Shown one piece after another: positions 44,945 through 54,057 of a DNA stretch of 64,000 nucleotides. This stretch comes from an uncultured Collinsella sp. (GTDB lineage Bacteria > Actinomycetota > Coriobacteriia > Coriobacteriales > Coriobacteriaceae): the NCBI GenBank assembly GCA_959602645.1, contig CAUGTZ010000009.1, positions 1 through 64,000 on the forward strand, written 5' to 3'. The notes beneath the pieces are model-generated. The model was not told the DNA's origin and searched no databases. It saw only the letters and a program-made list of their open reading frames with translations. The position numbers and the translations under genes are program-made. Numbering within the stretch: position 1 is the first letter of the stretch; every line of letters starts with the position of its first letter.

Positions 44945-46783
44945 TTATTTGTTGACCTGACCGGCGCGGACGGCGGCCTTCTTGCGGTCGGTGGCATTGA
45001 GCAGACGCTTGCGCAGGCGGATGTTCTTGGGAGTGATCTCCACCAGCTCGTCGTCGGCAATGTACTCCAGCGCCTCCTCCAGCGAGAAGGTGCGGGGCGG
45101 CACCAGCTGGACGGAGATATCGGAGGTCGAGGAACGCTGGTTGCCCAGGTTCTTGGTACGGGCGATGTTGACGACCATGTCGCCGGCCTTGCTGCGCTCG
45201 CCCACGATCATGCCCTCGTAGCACTCGGTACCCGGCTCAACAAACAGCTGGCCGCGCTCCTGCAGCGTGCCCAGAGCGTAGGCAACGGCTTTCTCGGTGG
45301 TCATGGAGATCATGGCGCCGTTCTGGCGGTTGCCGATCTCGCCGGCATAGGGGCCGTACTCCAGGAAGGTGTGGTAGAACACGCCCTCGCCGTGAGTGAC
45401 GTTCATGATGCGGTTCTTAAGACCCATGATGCCGCGGGTCGGGATCTTAAACTCAAGGTGCGTCACGATGCCCGAGGTATCCATGCTCGTCATGATACCG
45501 CCGGAGGTGCCGAAGACCTCAACGACCTTGCCCGAGTACTCGTCCGGGCACTCGACGACGGCCTGCTCGACGGGCTCCATCTTGTTGCCGTTCTCGTCCT
45601 TCTTAAACAGAACGCGGGGACGACCGACCTGGAACTCAAAGCCCTCGCGGCGCATAGACTCCATCAGGACGGACAGGTGCAGAATGCCGCGGCCCGAGAC
45701 CTCGACGCCGCTCTTGTCCTCGAGCTCCTCGATCTTCATGGTCACGTTGTTCTCGGCCTCGTTGAACAGGCGCTCCTTGAGCTGACGGGCACCCACGATG
45801 TCGCCGTCGCGGCCGACGAGCGGGGAGGTCGAAGCCTCAAAGACGATGGACAGGGTCGGCGGGTCGATCTCGATGGGTTCGAGCTCAACGGGGTTCTCGG
45901 GATCGGTGTAGACATCGCCGATATCGGTGCGGTCGATGCCCACGACGGCGGCGATATCACCGGCGCCGACTTCCTGGCACTCGGTGCGACCCAGGTAGTC
46001 GAAAGTAAAGAGCTGCTTGACGGTAGCGGTAGCGCTGGAACCGTCGTTCTTGACGACCAGGATCTGATCGCCCTGGTGAATGGTGCCGGAGTACACGCGA
46101 CCGATACCGATGCGGCCAACGAAGTTGGAGTGGTCGATGGTCACACACTGCATGGCCAGCGGGGCGTTCTCGTCAACCTCGGGCGCGGGCATGTCGTCGA
46201 TGATCATATCGAGCAGCGGATACATGTCCATGTTGCCGTCGTTGGGGTCAAGGCGGGCAAAGCCATTCATGGCGCTGGCGTAGACCACGTGCTCCATGGC
46301 AAACTCAAGCTGGTCGTCGGTGGCGCCCAGGTCGGCCATCAGGTCCAGGCAGTCGTTGTAGGCCTTCTCGGGGTTGGCGCCCGGACGGTCGATCTTGTTG
46401 ATGACGATCATGATCTTGAGGCCGGTGTCGATGGCGTGACGCAGCACGAAGCGGGTCTGGGGCATGGGGCCCTCAAAGGCATCGACCAGCAGCAGGGCGC
46501 CGTCGGCCATACGCAGCACGCGCTCGACCTCGCCGCCAAAGTCAGCGTGGCCCGGGGTGTCGATGACGTTGATCTTAACGTCCTTGTACTCGATAGAGAT
46601 GTTCTTGGCGAGAATCGTAATGCCGCGCTCGCGCTCCTGGTCGTTAGAATCCAGGACGCGGTCCTCGACCTGCTGGTTGGCACGGAAGGCGTCCGTGGCA
46701 CGCAGGAGCTTGTCGACCATCGTCGTCTTGCCGTGGTCGACGTGAGCGATGATGGCGATGTTCCTCAGATTGTCTACGCGCAT
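44945..46783 (-). CDS. typA: ribosome-associated GTPase TypA/BipA
   Basis: This 612-residue translational GTPase is related to EF-G and acts on 50S assembly and stress adaptation. It has the P-loop AHVDHGKTTMVDKLL (about 14-28), the switch motif RERGITILAKN, DTPGHADFGGEVER and NKIDRPGAN in order. The C-terminal TypA-specific domain follows (GIMTSMDTSGIVTHLEFKIPTRGIMGLKNRIMN). The length matches the family. The ATG at 46783 has GGGGAA. It stands upstream of nothing else on its transcript and ends at the terminator near 44900. Confidence 0.97.
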   Translation of the reverse strand: MRVDNLRNIAIIAHVDHGKTTMVDKLLRATDAFRANQQVEDRVLDSNDQERERGITILAKNISIEYKDVKINVIDTPGHADFGGEVERVLRMADGALLLVDAFEGPMPQTRFVLRHAIDTGLKIMIVINKIDRPGANPEKAYNDCLDLMADLGATDDQLEFAMEHVVYASAMNGFARLDPNDGNMDMYPLLDMIIDDMPAPEVDENAPLAMQCVTIDHSNFVGRIGIGRVYSGTIHQGDQILVVKNDGSSATATVKQLFTFDYLGRTECQEVGAGDIAAVVGIDRTDIGDVYTDPENPVELEPIEIDPPTLSIVFEASTSPLVGRDGDIVGARQLKERLFNEAENNVTMKIEELEDKSGVEVSGRGILHLSVLMESMRREGFEFQVGRPRVLFKKDENGNKMEPVEQAVVECPDEYSGKVVEVFGTSGGIMTSMDTSGIVTHLEFKIPTRGIMGLKNRIMNVTHGEGVFYHTFLEYGPYAGEIGNRQNGAMISMTTEKAVAYALGTLQERGQLFVEPGTECYEGMIVGERSKAGDMVVNIARTKNLGNQRSSTSDISVQLVPPRTFSLEEALEYIADDELVEITPKNIRLRKRLLNATDRKKAAVRAGQVNK

Positions 46784-46900
46784 GTAGTTCCCCTATCTTC
46801 TATCTATATACAAACGGCACGCGTATGCGGCCCGCCCAGCGATACAACGCTCAGCGGGAATATTGAGCCTTTTACCGAAAACTCGTTTATTTTAGCGATT

Positions 46901-47350
46901 TTAGATAAGAGGGGTTTCCTCACCTGCAGGTTCAGGGTCGCTCCACATAAAACCATCGCCGGCACCCATGCCCTCATACAGCACGTATGCCGAAAAACCG
47001 CTCTCGAGCGTGGTTTCGAAGAAGCTCACGAGCAGGGCGTCGTGATAGCCGCCGTCAATTTCGACACAACCGGTATAGCCGATGGCATAGCGGGCGATAC
47101 GGCCCAGGCCCTCGTCCTTAAGACCCATCTTGTGCTCGGAGATAAAGTTGGTGGCCGCCTCGAGGCACGCCTCTTCGCCATCCTCATCGAGCGCCGCCAG
47201 ATAACGGTTGGAAGCAGCGTCCTCAATTGCCACGACCACGCCAGGGTTTTCACCGGCGGCAAGGTCGTCCAAGAACGCGCCGATCAGGTCACACACCATG
47301 GCGTCGAGCTCGGCGGAGACGTTACCGGCGTCCTGCATATCCTGTGCCAT
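46901..47350 (-). CDS. conserved-looking hypothetical protein
   Basis: This 149-residue acidic soluble protein has no signal peptide or membrane segment. It reads as an alternating helix-strand domain (LDDLAAGENPGVVVAIED; RYAIGYTGCVEIDGGYHDALLVSFFETTLESGFSAYVLYEG) and ends in an acidic proline-rich tail. I do not recognise the family. The ATG follows GAAGGT. It lies upstream of typA and downstream of two membrane or nuclease-family genes on the same strand, in a possible four-gene cluster. Confidence 0.7.
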   Translation of the reverse strand: MAQDMQDAGNVSAELDAMVCDLIGAFLDDLAAGENPGVVVAIEDAASNRYLAALDEDGEEACLEAATNFISEHKMGLKDEGLGRIARYAIGYTGCVEIDGGYHDALLVSFFETTLESGFSAYVLYEGMGAGDGFMWSDPEPAGEETPLI

Positions 47351-47380
47351 CTTTAGACCTTCCCATCGAGTCTGGCGTCG

Positions 47381-47737
47381 TTACAGTTCTTGTGCCTCGG
47401 CAGCGATCTTGGCGGCAGCGTCGCGGGCGCGCATCATATCCATCGCGCGCTTGTCGAGTACCTTGATCTGGTTGGTGAGCATTACTGCATCGACCACACC
47501 CCAGATTACCAAGCCTGTTGAAATCGAAAACCCAAGCGCACCAACTGTACCACGAAGGCGCGAGCAGATTGCCGCGACAAGGGCGGAGACGACAACCATC
47601 TTGATAAACGAGCCGCGGCGCTCGCGAAGCGTGCGGGCCTGCGTCACATAGGCAATGCGAGCCGCCTCGGATGCCTCCGAGCGCATCTGGGCTTCACGCG
47701 CGATGGCGGCCGCTTCAGCCGATACGCGGGTACCCAT
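47381..47737 (-). CDS. small membrane protein of unknown function
   Basis: This protein of about 118 residues has a helical N-terminus (SAEAAAIAREAQMRSEASEAARIA), one or two hydrophobic segments (FIKMVVVSALVAAICS and GALGFSISTGLVIWGVVDAVML) and a charged C-terminal helix ending AKIAAEAQEL. The ATG at 47737 has GGAGAGG nearby; an ATG at 47767 touching the upstream stop is possible but lacks a ribosome site. I do not recognise it. It lies between the bifunctional-nuclease-family gene and the 46901-47350 gene. Confidence 0.65.
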   Translation of the reverse strand: MGTRVSAEAAAIAREAQMRSEASEAARIAYVTQARTLRERRGSFIKMVVVSALVAAICSRLRGTVGALGFSISTGLVIWGVVDAVMLTNQIKVLDKRAMDMMRARDAAAKIAAEAQEL

Positions 47738-47767
47738 CAGCGACCTCTCCGCTCGCGTGCCAGACAT

Positions 47768-48268
47768 TTAGAAATCATCGGGGGAGAGCGTATGGACGAA
47801 CTCGTCGAACTTCTCGAACTCCTGCTCGTCGTCGACTTCCTCGGCATGGGCAGAAACGGTACCCAGGCGATTCATGATGTCGTCCTCCACAAACATGGGA
47901 GCATTGCTGCGCACGGCAAGGGCAATGGCATCACTGGGACGGGCGTCGATCTTGCGCTCGTCACCATCGGCCAGTACGACAATCGTCGCGTAGAACACCG
48001 GCGGCTCGGCGCGAACGATCTCGATGCGCTCGAGCTTGGCGCCCAGGGCGTCGACGGTGTCGAGCAGCAGGTCATGGGTAATCGGGCGCTCGGCGCGGCC
48101 GCTATCGATGCCGCGGCTGATGGCAGCAGCTTCAAACGAACCAGTCTGAATGGAAAGGGAACGCAGCGGCGCGGGCGAGTCCGATTTGCTGCTGCGCTCA
48201 CGAAGTACGATAAGCGATGGCACGGGACCGGCGGCCATGACGATGGTCTCTATGTCGACACGAACCAT
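47768..48268 (-). CDS. bifunctional nuclease family (DUF151) protein
   Basis: This 166-residue protein is of the BFN/DUF151 family. The core text ERSSKSDSPAPLRSLSIQTGSFEAAAISRGI and RKIDARPSDAIALAVRSNAPMFVEDDIMNR matches the conserved acidic family motif (DARPSDAIALAxR). An acidic C-terminal tail follows. Members are reported to have nuclease activity in some organisms, but the role in bacteria is poorly settled. The ATG at 48268 with GGAGGTG is used; an upstream frame to 48298 is not needed. Confidence 0.88.
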   Translation of the reverse strand: MVRVDIETIVMAAGPVPSLIVLRERSSKSDSPAPLRSLSIQTGSFEAAAISRGIDSGRAERPITHDLLLDTVDALGAKLERIEIVRAEPPVFYATIVVLADGDERKIDARPSDAIALAVRSNAPMFVEDDIMNRLGTVSAHAEEVDDEQEFEKFDEFVHTLSPDDF

Positions 48269-48358
48269 GGAACACCTCCGGTACGTAGCGGTTAACACGC
48301 GGCAGCCCGCCGCATTGAATAGCTATACTACCCAAACTTTCGCACAGCACACAAAATC

Positions 48359-48397
48359 AAAGTAGTTAATTTGGGGCGGGGCTTTTTTGACTACTTT
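48359..48397. repeat. AATTTGGG-loop hairpin, copy 2
   Basis: Arms AAAGTAGT (48359-48366) and ACTACTTT (48390-48397) enclose a 23-base loop beginning TAATTTGGGGCGGGGC and ending in a T-run. The loop matches copy 1 (13232-13254) at 19 of 23 positions, while the arms differ and stay paired. Confidence 0.7.
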
Positions 48398-48405
48398 CAG
48401 TAGGT

Positions 48406-48441
48406 AAGAAAAAAGCCCCGAGGCAACGCCCCAGGGCTCTT
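48406..48441 (-). terminator. terminator of the tRNA cluster
   Basis: On the minus strand AGCCC pairs with GGGCT, with GGGC/GCCT inside, and TTTTTTC follows. It lies 12 bases past the end of tRNA-Ile. Confidence 0.65.
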
Positions 48442-48452
48442 CACAGTTTTGA

Positions 48453-48529
48453 TGGTGGACCTGACAAGATTCGAACTTGTGACCTCCCGGTTATCAACCG
48501 GACGCTCTAACCAACTGAGCTACAGGTCC
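48453..48529 (-). tRNA. tRNA-Ile (GAT)
   Basis: The 77-base cloverleaf has acceptor GGACCTG/CAGGTCC, encoded CCA, and the anticodon loop TTGATAA giving GAT. The T-arm TTCGAAT is standard. Confidence 0.97.
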
Positions 48530-48533
48530 ATCA

Positions 48534-48609
48534 TGGTGGAGGTTAGGGGGATCGAACCCCTGACCTCAGGCTTGCAAAGCCCGCGCTCTCCCAGCTGAGC
48601 TAAACCCCC
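48534..48609 (-). tRNA. tRNA-Ala (TGC)
   Basis: The 76-base cloverleaf has acceptor GGGGGTT/AACCTCC (one wobble), encoded CCA, and an anticodon loop with TGC. It lies 4 bases from tRNA-Ile. Confidence 0.97.
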
Positions 48610-48620
48610 ACGGAGACAGT

Positions 48621-48665
48621 AATAAACACCCCAGCGGCGACTCGGCTCTCGCTGGGGTGTTTATT
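48621..48665. terminator. palindromic terminator between tRNA genes
   Basis: AATAAACACCCCAGCG (48621-48636) pairs perfectly with 48650-48665 around 13 bases. A/T-rich ends on both sides allow termination in either direction, though minus-strand read-through to the Ala-Ile pair is possible. Confidence 0.7.
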
Positions 48666-48676
48666 GCGAAAGAAAG

Positions 48677-48753
48677 TGGTGGACCTGACAAGATTCGAAC
48701 TTGTGACCTCCCGGTTATCAGCCGGACGCTCTAACCAACTGAGCTACAGGTCC
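48677..48753 (-). tRNA. tRNA-Ile (GAT), second copy
   Basis: The 77-base cloverleaf is nearly identical to the first copy; the one visible change is C instead of T at the base 5' of the anticodon loop (CTGATAA). The anticodon is GAT, and CCA is encoded. Confidence 0.97.
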
Positions 48754-48822
48754 ATCGCGCAAGGGATATATTAGACGAGTCGTTACGCGCGCGTCAACAA
48801 CTTTTTTGAAAATCTTTGGGGC

Positions 48823-48958
48823 GTGTCTGGCGGGCGGGCGAGATGGGTTAGGTTTGCTGCTCGGGCAATCCTGCGCAAGACGAAGGCCACATTAAGTGGC
48901 CTTCTTTGCGTGCGGAACTCGCGACAAACCTAACCCATCTCGCCCGCCCTCCAGACAC
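48823..48958. repeat. 33-bp inverted repeat with nested hairpin
   Basis: Arms 48823-48855 and 48926-48958 match at 32 of 33 positions. Inside, GAAGGCCAC (48882-48890) and GTGGCCTTC (48896-48904) form a second perfect hairpin around ATTAA. It lies between the tRNA cluster and the gyrA terminator and has no gene. Confidence 0.85.
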
Positions 48959-48980
48959 AGGTTCCAAGATTGACAAAAAA

Positions 48981-49007
48981 GCGGTCGGCGCGCAGTGCGC
49001 CGACCGC
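48981..49007 (-). terminator. terminator after gyrA
   Basis: GCGGTCGGCGC pairs with GCGCCGACCGC around GCAGT, and on the minus strand TTTTTTGTC follows. It ends the gyrase operon. Confidence 0.9.
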
Positions 49008-49046
49008 CGATATATGGGGTCTGATGGTTTTACCAGAGAGGGCTAC

Positions 49047-51794
49047 TTACTCGTCTAGGAGATCCTGCGGCACTTCGTTTCCGTCGCCTAGGTCGACGGG
49101 GGCTTTTTCGGCATCGGCTACGCCCTCACCCTCGACGTCCTCGCCTTCGGGCTTCTCCTTGGCGGCCGTCATGCGGGCGACGGCGCATACGCGGTCGTTG
49201 TCGTCGACGGTCATCATCTTGACGCCCTGGGTAGCGCGGCCAGTCTGGCTGATCTCGTCGGTCTTGACGCGAATGACCGTCGCGCCTTCCGTCACGATGA
49301 ACAGCTCGTGCTGCGGGCCCACCGTCTTCATGGCCGCGAGGTTACCCTTACGCTCGGTCATTTGGATGGTGTAGACACCCTGGCCGCCGCGATTCTGCTC
49401 CGGGTAGTCCGCAACCGGCGTGCGCTTGCCGTAGCCGCGCTCGGTGATGACGAACAGATCGCCGTTGCCGTTAGTGACTTCCATGCCCAGAACGCTCACG
49501 CCGTCCTTCATACCGATACCGCGAACGCCGCTGGTATCGCGGCCGGTGGCGCGCACCTGCTCCTCGGAGAACATGATCGCCTTGCCCGCGGTGGTGGCCA
49601 GGATAATCTTGTCGCCCTCGCGCACGCGGCGCACGTTCAGCAGCGCGTCGTCGTCACGCAGGTTGATAGCGATCAGGCCGTCGCGACGGCTGCGGTCATA
49701 TGCGCTCATCACGGTCTTCTTGACCATGCCGCTCTTGGTGGCAAACATCAGGTACTCGTCAGCAGGGAACTCGCGGCAGCTGATGACGCTCGCGATCTTC
49801 TCGCCCTCCTCGAAGGGCAGCAGGTTGACGATCGCGGTACCGCGCGCCTGGCGCGTACCCACCGGCAGCTCGTGCACCTTCAGGCGATAGACCTTGCCCT
49901 TGCTCGAGAAGAACAGCACGTACTCGTGCGTGGACGCGATGAACATCTCGTCGATGACATCGTCCTCTTTGAGGTTGACGCCCGACACGCCCTTGCCGCC
50001 GCGTTTCTGGGCGCGGTAGGCGGCCACCGGGATGCGCTTGACATAGCCGGTGTGGGTGATGGTCACGACCATGTCCTCGTCGGCAATGAGGTCCTCGACG
50101 TCCAGGTCCTTCTCGACCTGGCTGATCTCGGTGCGGCGCTTATCGCCAAACTTCTTGGAGATCTCGCGCATCTCTTCCTTAATGACGCCCAGGATCTTCT
50201 CCTCGTGCGCCAGCAGGTCCTCGTAGTAGGCGATGGCACGGCGCAGGCCGTCCAACTCTTCCTGGATCTTGTCGCGCTCCAAGCCGGTCAGACGACGCAG
50301 CTTCATCTCGAGGATGGCCGTGGTCTGCTCGGGCGTAAAGCCAAAGCGCTCGATCAGGCGGCTGCTCGCCTCGGAGTCGGTCTGCGAGGAGCGGATAATG
50401 CTGATGACCTCGTCGATATGGTCGAGAGCCATCAAGTAGCCCTCGAGGATATGGGCACGCGCCTGGGCCTTCTTAAGGTCAAAGCGAGTGCGGCGGGTGA
50501 CGACGTCGACCTGGTGATCGATGTAGTGCTGCAGCATCTCGCGCAGGCTCAGGCATTTGGGAACGCCGTTGACGAGCGCCAAGTTGTTGGCGCCAAAAGT
50601 CGTCTGCAGCGAGGTGTACTTATACAGGTTGTTGAGCACGACCTGCGGAATGACGCCCTTCTTGAGCTCGATGACCAGACGGATGCCCTTTTGGTTGGAC
50701 TCGTCGCGCATGTCCGAGATGCCCTCGATGCGCTTGTCGTTTACGAGCTGGGCGATCTTCTCCTGCAAGGTGCCCTTGTTGACCATGTAGGGAATCTCGG
50801 TAAAGACCAGGCGGCTGCGACCGGTCTTGGTGGATTCCACGTGAGCCTTGGCGCGCACGGTAATGGAGCCGCGGCCGGTCTCGTAGCTCTGTCTAATGCC
50901 GGCGCTGCCCATGATGATGGCGCCGGTGGGGAAGTCCGGACCGGGCATGATCTGCATAAGCTCGTCGACGGTGGCATCGGGATTGTCGATCAGGTAGCAG
51001 GTGGCCTCGATCGCCTCGGTGAGGTTGTGCGGGGCGATATTGGTGGCCATGCCGACGGCGATACCCTGGCTGCCGTTGACCAGCAGGTTGGGAAAGCGCG
51101 CGGGCAGCGCCACGGGCTCGGCGAGCGACTCGTCGTAGTTGGGCTGCCAGTCGACGGTATCCTTTTGCAGGTCGCGCAGCAGCTCCATGGCGGGCTTTGC
51201 CAGGCGGCTCTCGGTATAACGCATAGCCGCCGCGCCGTCGCCATCGATGTTGCCGAAGTTGCCGTGGCCATCGATGAGCGGTGTGCGCATGGAGAACCAC
51301 TGCGCCAGACGAACCATGGCCTCGTAGACCGCGAAGTCACCGTGCGGATGGTACTTGCCGATAACTTCGCCGACCGTCCAGGCCGACTTCTTATGCGGGC
51401 GGTTGGGGTAGATGCCACTCTCGTTCATGGCATACAGGATGCGGCGGTGCACCGGCTTTAGGCCGTCGCGCACGTCCGGCAGGGCGCGCGCCGTGATGAC
51501 CGACATCGAGTACTCGATGAACGACTGCTTCATCTCGCGGCCGAACTCCGAAATCTGGAGCTGACCGCCGTTGATATCCTCGCCGGCCGAGGCGCCACGA
51601 TCGACCGCACCGAAGCTCTCCTCGAGCTCGGCGTCGTCATCCTCATCCTCTTCATCCTCGGCGTCGGGGTTATAGGCGTCCGGGTCGCCGTCCTCGCCCT
51701 GCTCAGCGCGGGCAAGCAGGCGCTTCAGATCGTCGGGCATACCGGCGTCGCCGGCCTCGCCCATACCCTCGTTATTGTTGATATCGTCTGCCAC
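49047..51794 (-). CDS. gyrA: DNA gyrase subunit A
   Basis: This 915-residue breakage-reunion subunit has the catalytic tyrosine in the segment ESRLAKPAMELL...RYTES, the family start GREMKQSFIEYSMSVITARALPDVRDGLKPVHRRILYAM, and the GyrA box QKRGGKG (here with K for the second R) in the C-terminal beta-pinwheel. It has an acidic N-terminal extension of about 75 residues (AEDEEDEDDDAELEESFG) not seen in short GyrA proteins and an acidic C-tail. The GTG start is supported by GAGGAGGTAAC. It follows gyrB, separated by a long hairpin. Confidence 0.96.
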   Translation of the reverse strand: MADDINNNEGMGEAGDAGMPDDLKRLLARAEQGEDGDPDAYNPDAEDEEDEDDDAELEESFGAVDRGASAGEDINGGQLQISEFGREMKQSFIEYSMSVITARALPDVRDGLKPVHRRILYAMNESGIYPNRPHKKSAWTVGEVIGKYHPHGDFAVYEAMVRLAQWFSMRTPLIDGHGNFGNIDGDGAAAMRYTESRLAKPAMELLRDLQKDTVDWQPNYDESLAEPVALPARFPNLLVNGSQGIAVGMATNIAPHNLTEAIEATCYLIDNPDATVDELMQIMPGPDFPTGAIIMGSAGIRQSYETGRGSITVRAKAHVESTKTGRSRLVFTEIPYMVNKGTLQEKIAQLVNDKRIEGISDMRDESNQKGIRLVIELKKGVIPQVVLNNLYKYTSLQTTFGANNLALVNGVPKCLSLREMLQHYIDHQVDVVTRRTRFDLKKAQARAHILEGYLMALDHIDEVISIIRSSQTDSEASSRLIERFGFTPEQTTAILEMKLRRLTGLERDKIQEELDGLRRAIAYYEDLLAHEEKILGVIKEEMREISKKFGDKRRTEISQVEKDLDVEDLIADEDMVVTITHTGYVKRIPVAAYRAQKRGGKGVSGVNLKEDDVIDEMFIASTHEYVLFFSSKGKVYRLKVHELPVGTRQARGTAIVNLLPFEEGEKIASVISCREFPADEYLMFATKSGMVKKTVMSAYDRSRRDGLIAINLRDDDALLNVRRVREGDKIILATTAGKAIMFSEEQVRATGRDTSGVRGIGMKDGVSVLGMEVTNGNGDLFVITERGYGKRTPVADYPEQNRGGQGVYTIQMTERKGNLAAMKTVGPQHELFIVTEGATVIRVKTDEISQTGRATQGVKMMTVDDNDRVCAVARMTAAKEKPEGEDVEGEGVADAEKAPVDLGDGNEVPQDLLDE

Positions 51795-51870
51795 GTTACC
51801 TCCTCATGGTTTGCGTGGTCCATTAGTTCCCTACCACGGAGACGGATTACCGGGAACACCGGATAACCCT

Positions 51871-51977
51871 CCTAGGTTTTCCAGGTGCCCCAGGTTGCCC
51901 TGAAGGATGAGGGCGCACGCCTTGCGTGCGGCGCCCGAAATCCTGAAGGGCAAGATGGGGTGCCTGGGAAAGCTAGG
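51871..51977. repeat. long imperfect inverted repeat between gyrB and gyrA
   Basis: The arm at 51871-51916 and the arm at 51931-51977 form an imperfect stem of about 46 bp (with G-U pairs as RNA) around a short loop; the inner part GGGCGCACGC...GCGTGCGGCGCCC is nearly perfect. The right arm overlaps the last bases of gyrB. Confidence 0.65.
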
Positions 51978-54003
51978 CGTCTAAGAATCGTGCGTCATGT
52001 GCGTGCTTCTCGATGTACTCGCGGCGATAGCCGACCTCGGAACCCATGAGCTCGCGCACGGCGCGGTCCGCCACCACGGCGTCCTCGATCGACACGCGCT
52101 GCAGGATACGGGTCTTGGGGTCCATCGTCGTCGAGGCAAGCTGCTTGGGGTCCATCTCGCCCAGGCCCTTGTAGCGCTGGACGGTATAGCCCTTGCGCTT
52201 CTTGGTGATCTTGCCGTCCTTGGCCTTGCCGTCCTCGTCGTTGTCGTCGGGGTTCAGGCCCAGACTCTGGATGGTGTCGCGCAGGATCTCGTCTTCGGGC
52301 TGGCGGCCGTTGGGATACACGTAGTGGATCTTGTTGCGCACCTTAATGCCAAAGATGGGCGGGCACGCGACGTACACGTAGCCGGCGTCAATCAGCGGGC
52401 GCATGTACTTGTAGAAGAACGTCAGCAGCAGGATGCGGATATGCGCACCGTCGACATCCGCATCGGTCATGATGATGATCTTGTGGTAGCGGGCCTTGGT
52501 GATATCAAAGTCGCCGCCGTCACCGGCGCTCGTCGTGACGCCGCAGCCGATCGCGGTAATCAGCGACTGAATGGTGTCACTCGAGAACGCGCGGTGGTCG
52601 CCCACGCGCTCGACGTTCAAAATCTTGCCGCGCAGGGGCAGAATCGCCTGGATGTCTCGGCGACGGCCGTCCTTGGCCGAACCGCCTGCCGAGTCGCCCT
52701 CTACGATGAAGAGCTCGGTCAGCTCGGCATCGCGCACCGAGCAGTCGGCGAGCTTACCGGGCAGGGACGCCGTCTCGAGCAGGCTCTTGCGGCGGGTCGC
52801 CTCGCGCGCCTTGCGGGCGGCATTGCGCGCCTTGCAGGCCTGTTGCGCCTTCTTGACGATCTCGCGAGCGGGCTTGGGATGCTCCTCCAAGTAATCGGCG
52901 AGGCCGTCGGTCACGATCTTGAGCGTCAGCGCTCGCATATAGGAGCTACCGAGCTTGGCCTTGGTCTGGCCCTCAAACTGCGGATCGGGCAGCTTGACCG
53001 AGATAACGGCCGAAAGGCCCTCGCGCACATCGTCGCCGGTCAGGTTGGCGTCTTTTTCCTTGAGCAGGTTCTGTTTGCGCGCGTAATCGTTGATCACGCG
53101 GGTGAGCGCGGTGCGGAAGCCCTCAAGGTGCATGCCGCCCTCGGGAGTGTAGATGTCGTTGGCGAACGACATGACGTTCTCGCCGTAGCCGCTATTCCAC
53201 TGCAGGGAAACCTCGACCTCGCCCATCTTGGCCACAGGCGCGTCCGGGTCCGATTTGCCCTCGATGTAGATGGGCTCCTTAAAGGCCTCGGGGACGTCCT
53301 TGCCCTCGTTGAGGAACTTGACGAAGTCGATGATGCCGCCCTCGTAGCAAAACTCCTCCACGTGGGGAGTCGCCTCGCGCTCGTCGGTCAGCACGATCTT
53401 GAGGTTCTTATTGAGGAACGCCGTCTCCTGCAGACGGTTGTGCAGCGTATCGAAATCGTAGATGCAGGTCTCAAAGATCTCGTCGTCGGGCCAGAAAGTG
53501 ACGGTGGTGCCCGTCGAATCCGAGGTGCCCACGACCTCCATCTTCTTGACGGTCTTGCCGCGCGAGAACTCCATCTCGTAGGTGTTGCCATCGCGACGAA
53601 CCTGAACGACCACGCGCTTGGACAGCGCGTTGACGACGGAAATGCCCACGCCGTGCAGGCCGCCCGAGACCTTATAGGCCGAGTTATCGAACTTACCGCC
53701 GGCGTGCAAGATCGTCATGACGACCTCGAGCGTCGGGATCTTTTTAACAGGGTGCTCGTCGACGGGGATGCCGCGCCCGTTGTCGACGACCGTGATGGAG
53801 TTGTCGGCGTGGACCGTCACCTGGATCTCGGTGCAGAAACCGGCCATGGCTTCGTCGACGGAGTTGTCAACGATCTCCCACACCAGGTGATGCAGACCGC
53901 TGGCGCTCGTCGAGCCGATATACATGCCCGGGCGCTTACGAACGGCCTCGAGACCTTCGAGAATCTTAATCTCGCCGCCATCGTAATCGTTTTCGTTTGC
54001 CAC
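51973..54003 (-). CDS. gyrB: DNA gyrase subunit B
   Basis: This 676-residue ATPase subunit of gyrase has a GHKL ATP site: IVDNSVDEAMAGF, VVDNGRGIPVDEHP and GGLHGVGISVVNALS. The TOPRIM motif is LFIVEGDSAGGSAKDGRRR with DADVDGAHI. The GTG at 54003 sits close behind GAAGGAGG; the TTG at 54021 would overlap that site. It is the first gene of the gyrB-gyrA operon, separated from dciA by a terminator (54058-54081). Confidence 0.97.
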   Translation of the reverse strand: MANENDYDGGEIKILEGLEAVRKRPGMYIGSTSASGLHHLVWEIVDNSVDEAMAGFCTEIQVTVHADNSITVVDNGRGIPVDEHPVKKIPTLEVVMTILHAGGKFDNSAYKVSGGLHGVGISVVNALSKRVVVQVRRDGNTYEMEFSRGKTVKKMEVVGTSDSTGTTVTFWPDDEIFETCIYDFDTLHNRLQETAFLNKNLKIVLTDEREATPHVEEFCYEGGIIDFVKFLNEGKDVPEAFKEPIYIEGKSDPDAPVAKMGEVEVSLQWNSGYGENVMSFANDIYTPEGGMHLEGFRTALTRVINDYARKQNLLKEKDANLTGDDVREGLSAVISVKLPDPQFEGQTKAKLGSSYMRALTLKIVTDGLADYLEEHPKPAREIVKKAQQACKARNAARKAREATRRKSLLETASLPGKLADCSVRDAELTELFIVEGDSAGGSAKDGRRRDIQAILPLRGKILNVERVGDHRAFSSDTIQSLITAIGCGVTTSAGDGGDFDITKARYHKIIIMTDADVDGAHIRILLLTFFYKYMRPLIDAGYVYVACPPIFGIKVRNKIHYVYPNGRQPEDEILRDTIQSLGLNPDDNDEDGKAKDGKITKKRKGYTVQRYKGLGEMDPKQLASTTMDPKTRILQRVSIEDAVVADRAVRELMGSEVGYRREYIEKHAHDARFLDA

Positions 54004-54057
54004 ACGTCCTCCTTCAGTCAAGAAAATGTGTACAGCCTTACTAGTTTATCGTAAAAA

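Noticed and set aside
45371..47356. Plus-strand open frame of 661 codons opposite typA
   Set aside because: It is the antisense shadow of typA; typA itself has all GTPase motifs.
49308..51461. Plus-strand open frame of 717 codons opposite gyrA
   Set aside because: Antisense shadow of gyrA with no recognisable domain. The similar frames opposite gyrB, purF and the GH31 gene were dropped for the same reason.
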